Positions 57,838 through 64,000 of a DNA stretch of 64,000 bases are shown in pieces (the stretch's first letter is position 1; each line of letters begins with the position of its first letter). The DNA is from Adiantum capillus-veneris (taxonomy: Eukaryota > Streptophyta > Polypodiopsida > Polypodiales > Pteridaceae). The DNA lies in NCBI GenBank assembly GCA_014529385.2, contig CM043960.1, forward strand, positions 34,806,896 to 34,870,895, in the 5' to 3' direction. The notes beneath the pieces were generated by a model. It searched no databases, was not told where the DNA came from, and saw nothing but the letters and a program-made list of their open reading frames with translations. The position numbers were made by a program, and so were the translations under genes.

Positions 57838-60320
57838 GGCAAGTACAGGAATTGGTAGACAAAGGGATGGTGAGGCCTAGTTCCTCTCCCTTTTGTTCTC
57901 CAATCCTTTTAGTGCAAAAGAAAGATGGTACATACCATATGTGTGTGGACTATCGAGCACTAAACCATATCACTATCAAAAACAGATTTCCCGTGCCTCG
58001 GGTCAAAGATCTGTTTGATAAGCTACAAGGCTCTACCTACTTCAGTAGGATTGACCTTAAGAGTGGCTATCATCAAATAAGGATAGTGGATGAAGATATC
58101 CTAAAGATCGCGTTTCGCACAACATTTGGTCTTTATGAATATCTAGTCATGCCTTTTGGCTTGACTAATGTACCATCTACTTTCAATCGTCTCATGGAGA
58201 AAATTTTTAGACCATATCGTAAATTCACTGGAGTGTTCTTTGATGATATCATCATCTACTCCAAATCTTTGGAGGAACATAAGCAACATCTCCAAGTGAT
58301 TTTTCAAGCCTTGAGGGAAAACAAACTTTTTCTCAACCAAAAGAAAAGTGAATTCTTCCTTCAAGAGATTCAATATCTAGGTCATATTATGTCTCACGAT
58401 GGTATTCGTATGGATCCATCAAAGTTAGAGGTAATAAAAATGATGGCCTAACCCAAGGAATCTACATGAGCTAAGAAGCTTTATTGGTATGTGTGCATAC
58501 TATAGACGCTTCATAGCAAAATTCTCTCAAGTAGCAGGACCACTACACGACTTAACAAAGAAGAACGTTAAGTTTGTATGGACTGCTAAGGAGCAAAATG
58601 CTTTTGAAAAACTCAAAGAGAAGCTTAATACCCAACCGGTCCTCGTGCTTCCGGATCTCTCAAAACCATTTGAGGTCCAATGTGATGCTTGTGGTGATTG
58701 CCTTGGAGCGGTTTTGCTTCAAGAAGGGCATGCCATAGCATATGAGAGCCGAAGGCTCAATAGTGATGAACGAGTCTTGGGCATTTATGAGAAAGAGCTT
58801 TTAGCTGTTCTACATGCCCTAGATACATGGAAGCACTACCTATTGGGTACTCCATTTATCCTACGAACGACCACCAAAGTCTCAAGTATTTCATGACGCA
58901 AACCAAACTTTCCGACAAACAAATGAGGTGGGCAAATTTTCTTTCATAATTTAATTTTCATATTGCTCACATAGCTGGTAAGCACAATCAAGTTGCCGAT
59001 GCACTTTCACGACGACCAAAAGTTAATGCGGTGTCTATAGCTACTCACAATGATCTATCCTCTATGATAGATGAGTATGCTATTGACCCTGACTTTAGAG
59101 ACATAATGTCAGCCCTTGCTTTGGGGAAGAAAGAGGAACCATTCACCTTGCAGGATGGTTATCTTCTCCACGGAAATAGGCTATGTGTTACCCATTCCCT
59201 TCGTGAGAAGGTTATGTATGAATCCCATGCTCCTCCATATGCAGGGCATAGAGGTATTCAACCTACTCTCCGAGGAGTAGAGACGTATTTCTATTGGCCT
59301 ACCATGAAAGTGGACATACAAGAGTATGTTTCAAAATGTGTAGTATGCCAAAAGACCAAGTATGATAGAGGGAAGCAACCTGGATTACTTCAGCCATTGC
59401 CTATTCCAAATTCGCCATGGGAGAGTATATCCATGGATTTCATCTTTGGATTACCCAAGTCTATCCATGGGAATACAGGAATATGGACAATAGTCGACAG
59501 GTTTAGCAAGCAAGCACATTTTATTCCTGTCAAAAAGACTATTAAGGCACATCAAATGGCAACTCTTTTCATATCTCAGATTTTCAAGCACCATGGATTA
59601 CCCACATCCATCGTGTCAGATAGAGATCCTAGAATGACCAGTAATTTCTGGAAAGGTCTCTTTGAAAATCTAGGAACAAGATTGAATTTCTCTTCGGCCT
59701 ATCACCCACAAACGGATGGCCAAAGTGAGATAGCCAATCTTACGATACTCGATCTACTCAAGACTTATGTTACCGAAGTAGATCAACGCTCACAATGGGA
59801 AAAGTATTTACCTCTAGTAGAGTATGCCTACAATAATACTGTCCATACTTCTACGGGGAAAGCACCTTTCGAGATCATAGAGGGAAGACCTAAAAGTCCC
59901 TTGCTACTCAAAGTACATGGGAAGATCTTCGCCGCCGATGAGTATAGCCGTGACCTACAAGAATCTTTTCAAAAGATTAGGGAGGCTATCTCTCAACAAA
60001 GGCAAAAAGCTGCTGCTGATAAGCACAGAAGAGCCTTAATGTTCAAAGAAAATGATTGGGTCTTACTCAAGTTTCCTAAGGCTCGATTAAGGCAAACGAC
60101 GGGCAAAAATCCTACAGGCCATCAAAAGTATTATGCGAAACTAGCAAAAAGATACTATGGTCCTTTCCAAATCTTGAAGCCCATCAATGAGACGGCTTAT
60201 CAACTCAAGTTTCCCAACCATTGGCTTATACACAATGCCTTTCATGTAAGCTTACTTAAGCCCTACAAAGGAGAGCCACCAACTGAACCAATTATTGAAG
60301 ACCCTCCCGAAGTTGAAGAC
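57834..60320 (+). pseudogene. Element G pol: RT, RNase H, integrase (several frame breaks)
   Basis: RT (57834-58451: CVDYRALNHITIKNRFPVP, RIDLKSGYHQI, VFFDDIIIYSK) keeps both catalytic Asp. A shift near 58440 leads to SFIGMCAYYRRF and RNase H (QCDACGDCLGAVLLQEG, 58489-58896). A 1-base loss near 58868 breaks the RTDHQ motif, and a TAA near 58948 follows. From 59031 one frame carries the integrase zinc domain, D-D-E core (MDFIFGL, SDRDPRM, HPQTDGQSEIAN) and C-terminal barrel up to PPEVED, where element H interrupts. A chromodomain, if it existed, is cut off. The integrase alone looks intact. Confidence 0.85.
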
Positions 60321-60607
60321 TGTTGAGCCAGCAGAGGATCACACCCACATTTTTGCTCACACTCATCATTTTTGTAACCATTGATTGTAATAAATGTCTT
60401 TCCGACATTGATTTTGAATTGAGCCATTCATTAAGTAACGGGACTCAATTGAGTTTCCAGCTTGTAATCCCGAAGTAATTTCACTTGCTGATGTAATTAG
60501 TTAGAGATGTTCTCACCTCCAAGGCTGAGGTATATAAGCCAAAGTTTTTGTAACCTAAGGAGATTCAAATTATTAATCAAGTGAGTTTTTGAGCGCCGTG
60601 ACTGTGT

Positions 60608-60670
<63 letters not shown>

Positions 60671-61294
60671 TTATCTACTTGCTACGCGAGCTACGGAGCC
60701 GCCATTGGAGAAGCGACACCGCCATTGTGTTAGCAACGGCGAGAGCTACGCACGGATACCAAGAGTGCGCGCTATCGGCTTCTATGTGTGGTAAGTTCCT
60801 ACGAGCTTCGGTGTGAGTTTTCTTCCAACTCGTGTGTCGGAATAGAGTGTGCACCATATCTATAGAACCACAACGAGTAGAGCTACACATTAGTACCATC
60901 GGGGTCAAGTTTCGGTCACCTGTATTTTTTGGCCTGTCTTCATACGCGTTTACCGCACGGAGTGATTATAGGTTGATTTTGCAGTTCAAGTCTTTAGGGT
61001 GTTGTTCTTACCTAGTGCATAGACTTCCCCTTGAGTTTGAGATCGATTCAATGATTCTAGATCCTGTTTCGTATATCATTCGTTCGTAGTACGGATTTCA
61101 GTCACTTGCGTATTCTAGAACTTAGATTTGATTTCCTTAGTAGTGATTGTCATTAGAAGGTCGAGTAGGTGATTTGACACCCACCTAGTTGTTTCCATGC
61201 ACCTGCGGGTCAAGCTCCGTCCTCGTCTGACAAATTCTGTTGTTGGTTGAGTTCTCGCTATTTAGCTTCCGCTAGCGGCGTAACCGCCTTAACA
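60321..61294 (+). repeat. Element H left LTR
   Basis: 974 bp, TGTTGAGCCAGC...CCGCCTTAACA. Contains a TATA box (GGTATATAAGCC, about 60530-60541) and a GA tract (60609-60668). The short GA-containing frame here is not a gene. Confidence 0.8.
60530..60541 (+). promoter_or_regulatory. TATA box of the element H LTR
   Basis: GGTATATAAGCC matches the plant TATA consensus and lies about 210 bp into the LTR, a normal place for the U3 promoter. Confidence 0.6.
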
Positions 61295-61296
61295 TT

Positions 61297-61313
61297 TGGC
61301 GCCGTTGCCGGGG
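61297..61313 (+). promoter_or_regulatory. Primer-binding site, tRNA-Asp type (element H)
   Basis: TGGCGCCGTTGCCGGGG lies two bases after the LTR. This is the well-known plant tRNA-Asp complementary primer site used by Athila/Tat-type elements. Confidence 0.85.
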
Positions 61314-61828
61314 ACGAGAGCCCTAAGTAGGTGACCTTGACTAATCCTACGAGGTGAGTCGTATAAACTACTTTGTATATTTTAGTTAGAAAAGATCTAG
61401 GAGTGGTGGACTCCGAAGATCTCGAGAGATACTAGGAAGTGGTGTATTCCTGGGTCTTCCGTGTTGACAGTATTTTTAGTTTAGCTTAGATTTGTTTGTT
61501 GTTTTGTTGGTGTTGAGTAGTTGTTGATAGAAGAAGAATTTGCTAGTCCGTGAGTGGCAGTGGATCTCTTTAAAATCACAATTACCAAACCCATTTTATG
61601 ATTAGGAATAGCTTAGGTAGGACTTCATTTGATCCTGATCTAGAGCTAGTAATCATTGGAGTATTTGCTTGATATGGTTGATTGCATGTTAGATCACTAA
61701 ACCGTCGAGTTAGTAGTGAAACTTGCAATAAACAAAAGTCAGAGAAATTTTCTGTGTATCTGAGAGTTGCTGAGCACTAGAGGAAGCTTTAGGAAGGATT
61801 CTGTGCCAAAAAACTAGAAATCTGTAAC

Positions 61829-61858
61829 TTTAGACATCATACGCGTATGATGTCTAAA
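61829..61858. repeat. Palindrome 1 (30 bp, perfect)
   Basis: Core ACATCATACGCGTATGATGT flanked by TTTAG/CTAAA. Centre between 61843 and 61844. Confidence 0.95.
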
Positions 61859-62116
61859 TGACCAAACAGAGACCAAAACAGAAATTTTGACTTTACCAGA
61901 GTGTTCAAAAAGGGGGTTATACCCTAATTTCAACTTAAAACAAGAGCATTAACACTCAAAGAAACCCAAAAAGACAAGTCGGAGTCCAAGAAACGCAAAG
62001 AATAGGAAATTTTGGATTCAGATCTTGTTTTTACATTCAAACCTGACAAAAACACTTGAAACTCAATTATAAACATTGGAGAAGGCTTAAAACCAAGAAT
62101 AGTCAAAATCTGGGAC

Positions 62117-62146
62117 AAAAGACATCATACGCGTATAATGTCTTTT
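62117..62146. repeat. Palindrome 2 (30 bp, one mismatch pair)
   Basis: As palindrome 1, but the right arm reads ATAATG instead of ATGATG. Flanks are AAAAG/CTTTT. Confidence 0.95.
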
Positions 62147-62241
62147 AGCACATCCACTGCTTATTTTTGATATCTGACCTGACAAGATTGTTACAAACAC
62201 TGTAGAAAGCATAAATATCAAGTCTTGACCCAAATTGATGA

Positions 62242-62271
62242 AAAAGACATCATACGCGTATGATGTCTTTT
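62242..62271. repeat. Palindrome 3 (30 bp, perfect)
   Basis: Same core as palindrome 1 with AAAAG/CTTTT flanks. Centre between 62256 and 62257. Confidence 0.95.
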
Positions 62272-62524
62272 ACCTAATTTTGGACATATTTTGATACTTT
62301 GCCAACACAGATCCATTGTAATAGCTGTCTAGAGGTTATATTTCAAGTTTCATCCCATTTGGATCACAATTGACCCAAAAAACAAGTCAAAAGCGGAAAA
62401 TTGCCAAGAAAAGCCTAAATTAGCCATAACTTGCTCAAACAGAGTTCAAACTGAATTTTGTGAGTGGAAAGAGCATAAGGGGGCTACTGAGAGTGAGCAT
62501 AACCAAAATAGTCTAAATCTGTGA

Positions 62525-62558
62525 AAAAAAGACATCATACGCGTATAATGTCTTTTTT
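62525..62558. repeat. Palindrome 4 (34 bp, one mismatch pair)
   Basis: Same right-arm variant (ATAATG) as palindrome 2, extended by A/T flanks. Confidence 0.95.
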
Positions 62559-62721
62559 GGCATAACTGCAACAAAATTCTCACTTGATGAAACAGAAGTT
62601 GTCCAACTGACAAGATTAAACAATTGACCAAGTATCAATCAGTTTGGATCAATTCTGACCACAAAAACTTGGGGAAAACAAATTGCCGAGACGGAAAAGT
62701 TAAAGTCCTTTAGGGGAATTG

Positions 62722-64000
62722 ATGAATTTGAGATCGGGCAGGAATCTCCAGAATAACCAACCAAAACAAGGGGAACCAGCAAGTGTCATATCAACCGAGG
62801 GAAGTGTAAACCAAAGTTGGGTGCAACCATTAGAGCCGATCTTTGAAAGAAGTGTCTCTGATACTTCTTCGGAGAGATCTTACGAGATTTTCACCGAACA
62901 CGTGGAACACCTGAACCTGAACAACATAAAAAATATGGCAGCAGGATCATCAAACCCTTCCGCCACCATGAAGCTATTGTTCATAAAATACCAGTACGAC
63001 AATGAGCAAGGTGCCAAGATCTACAAGGATGGAATGGACCGCTATTGTGTAAAGATAGAAGAGAGACCTAGTGAGTTCAAGGACTTAGTGCCTGTGAGCT
63101 ATAGCGGAGATAGATATCTAGATGACGAGGGTACCATGTACTTGGTAGTCCTAAACCCTAACATTGTGGACAAGTGGGGATTGATGGGCACCAAAGCCAA
63201 AGTAGATGAAGAACTTGAGGAGAAAGCACCAATAATGAACTTCCCTGATGCGAGGTTAAGAAGAGAGAATGAAACTACAAGGATCAACACTGATAACATC
63301 GATGTGGGGCTATACAAATATAATAATGGGGAGCAAGATCTCTATTATAGATGTGAAGAACCCTACACCGGAGAGTTGACAGACCAAAAAAGACTTTATG
63401 TCTTTACCTACACAGAGGGATCGGAAGTGAAAATTTCCGCTTACGACAAGTATGGCAGGCAATACTCAACAATGGGCAAGAAAGAATTAGAAGGATATAC
63501 ATACTTTGGGGGACCACTACATCAGTATTATGTTACTTCTAGCTCACAAAGACCAGCACCAACAAATGGAGGGCAAAACCCAATGACGACAGGAGGACAA
63601 AGAACTCAGGCTGCTGACTCTTTCAGTCAACCTCAGTACTCGAAGCCCGGACCAATGGGATCATTACATTCCAGAGAGTCAATGGATACGAATCGAGGTA
63701 GTGCAGTTCCAATCCCCACATATACCACTCCAGTTCCAAGGTTCGAAGCGGAACCATCACATTTACCTCCTAGTAGTAGATTCAGGGCAGGGGAACCGAC
63801 AAGGGTAACCCATGAAGTCCATGATGCTAGAGAAAGCTTTAGCCGAGACACAGGAGCAATGAGATTGGTAGCAGACCATAGACGTATGAGACCATCTCAA
63901 GTAGCGAAGTGTATGCCAAAGAAGTATGGTGGTTCGGGAGATCCGTATGCCCATGTGTCACTCTTTAAGCAAGTCTTAAGAGCTGAGCAGATAACAGATT
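62722..64000 (+). CDS. Element H Gag, N-terminal part (runs off window)
   Basis: Open frame from ATG 62722 (in-frame TAA at 62701) to the window end, at least 426 codons; a second in-frame Met is at 62935. Residues 1-70 are polar. Residues about 80-280 form an unfamiliar globular-looking segment with Tyr-rich stretches (LFIKYQYDNEQG, GLYKYNNGEQDLYY) that may be an internal duplication. Then comes a Pro/Gln/Ser-rich linker (about 275-375), and from about 385 RRMRPSQVAKCMPKKYGGSGDPYAHVSLF, which resembles the start of the plant retrotransposon gag domain (KYGGxxDPxxHLxxF). Overlapping minus-strand frames at 63099-63954 are shadows. Gag would form the element's particle. The call rests on the gag-like end and on its place after a primer site. 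Confidence 0.75.
   Translation, partial: MNLRSGRNLQNNQPKQGEPASVISTEGSVNQSWVQPLEPIFERSVSDTSSERSYEIFTEHVEHLNLNNIKNMAAGSSNPSATMKLLFIKYQYDNEQGAKIYKDGMDRYCVKIEERPSEFKDLVPVSYSGDRYLDDEGTMYLVVLNPNIVDKWGLMGTKAKVDEELEEKAPIMNFPDARLRRENETTRINTDNIDVGLYKYNNGEQDLYYRCEEPYTGELTDQKRLYVFTYTEGSEVKISAYDKYGRQYSTMGKKELEGYTYFGGPLHQYYVTSSSQRPAPTNGGQNPMTTGGQRTQAADSFSQPQYSKPGPMGSLHSRESMDTNRGSAVPIPTYTTPVPRFEAEPSHLPPSSRFRAGEPTRVTHEVHDARESFSRDTGAMRLVADHRRMRPSQVAKCMPKKYGGSGDPYAHVSLFKQVLRAEQITD

Larger units (their letters stand above)
53716..60320 (+). mobile_element. Element G: Ty3/gypsy element, 3' end removed by element H
   Basis: Left LTR 53716-55339, primer site at 55341, gag from 55753 and pol to 60320, where element H's LTR starts. 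It is the same family as F but far better preserved. The right LTR is not in the window. Its left end adjoins the Penelope-like relic. Confidence 0.88.
61314..62721 (+). other. Element H leader with four palindromes
   Basis: Noncoding leader between primer site and gag. Palindromes built on ACATCATACGCGTATGATGT sit at 61829-61858, 62117-62146, 62242-62271 and 62525-62558. The first and third are perfect over 30 bp; the others have one mismatched pair. The text around them is partly repeated (for example 'AAT.GTC.AAATCTG.GA.AAAAGACATC' before the second and fourth copies). Only minus-strand shadow ORFs are present. Confidence 0.85.
60321..64000 (+). mobile_element. Element H: Ty3/gypsy element with tRNA-Asp-type primer site (5' part)
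   Basis: LTR 60321-61294, primer site at 61297, ~1.4-kb leader with four palindromes, then an open gag frame running off the window. The primer site and the gag style point to the non-chromodomain Tat/Athila side of plant Ty3 elements, unlike the other elements here. It is inserted at the end of element G pol. The 3' part and TSD are outside the window. Confidence 0.8.

Noticed and set aside
61297-61313. tRNA gene at the primer sites
   Set aside because: Only the short complement of a tRNA 3' end is present, with no cloverleaf.
63099-63954. Minus-strand frames opposite element H gag
   Set aside because: Shadows of the plus-strand gag frame that runs off the window.

Overview
The window is nuclear DNA of a land plant with a large, repeat-rich genome. 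The host gene has short GT-AG introns, and almost everything else is nested Ty3/gypsy LTR retrotransposons with plant-type primer sites, CT/GA microsatellites, and what looks like a Penelope-like reverse transcriptase. A fern, lycophyte or gymnosperm would fit, but the sequence alone does not settle the lineage. The only convincing host gene is a minus-strand PP2A scaffold (A) subunit at 34951-38552: nine exons, about 479 codons, lacking the last ~108 residues inside this window.

Left half (1-34900) is a nested stack of elements that can be ordered by target-site duplications (TSDs). A minus-strand integrase relic (1.9-2.35 kb) is followed by the 3' LTR of minus-strand family C (2353-9541). 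That LTR is split by a family-B-like solo LTR (3174-8844, TSD TGCTC). The solo LTR is itself split by element A (3449-8594, TSD GCAGG), which has LTRs, primer site and gag but no reverse transcriptase. Family C's decayed pol (9554-10838, minus) abuts plus-strand element B (10841-13963). Element B's integrase is interrupted by minus-strand element E (13964-31121), and the remainder of B with its LTR follows at 31122-33160. Element E's 5' LTR is split by element D2 (21600-30298, plus, TSD CTTGC). D2 has an uninterrupted 1702-codon gag-pol ORF and LTRs in which I found no difference, so it looks recently inserted. Between 33161 and 34900 lie minus-strand gag and Ty1/copia scraps.

Right half (38553-64000). 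A ~0.6-kb tandem repeat rich in GA/TG tracts (40080-49750) is split by degenerate element F (40497-48596, TSD TGGGG). A broken minus-strand Penelope-like reverse transcriptase occupies 51.0-53.7 kb. Element G (53716-60320, F family, plus) retains most of gag-pol with several frame breaks. Its 3' end is cut by element H (60321 to the window end), a different Ty3 lineage with a tRNA-Asp-type primer site, a leader carrying four 30-34 bp palindromes, and an open gag frame that runs off the window.

The most notable non-catalogue signals are: a hairpin placed just after the poly(A)-like signal in the LTRs of families A, B, D and E, with apparent covariation and look-alikes in C and F/G; the four palindromes in H's leader; a consistent D-P-G / D-G-G protease active-site variant; and an unusual primer site in D2/E.
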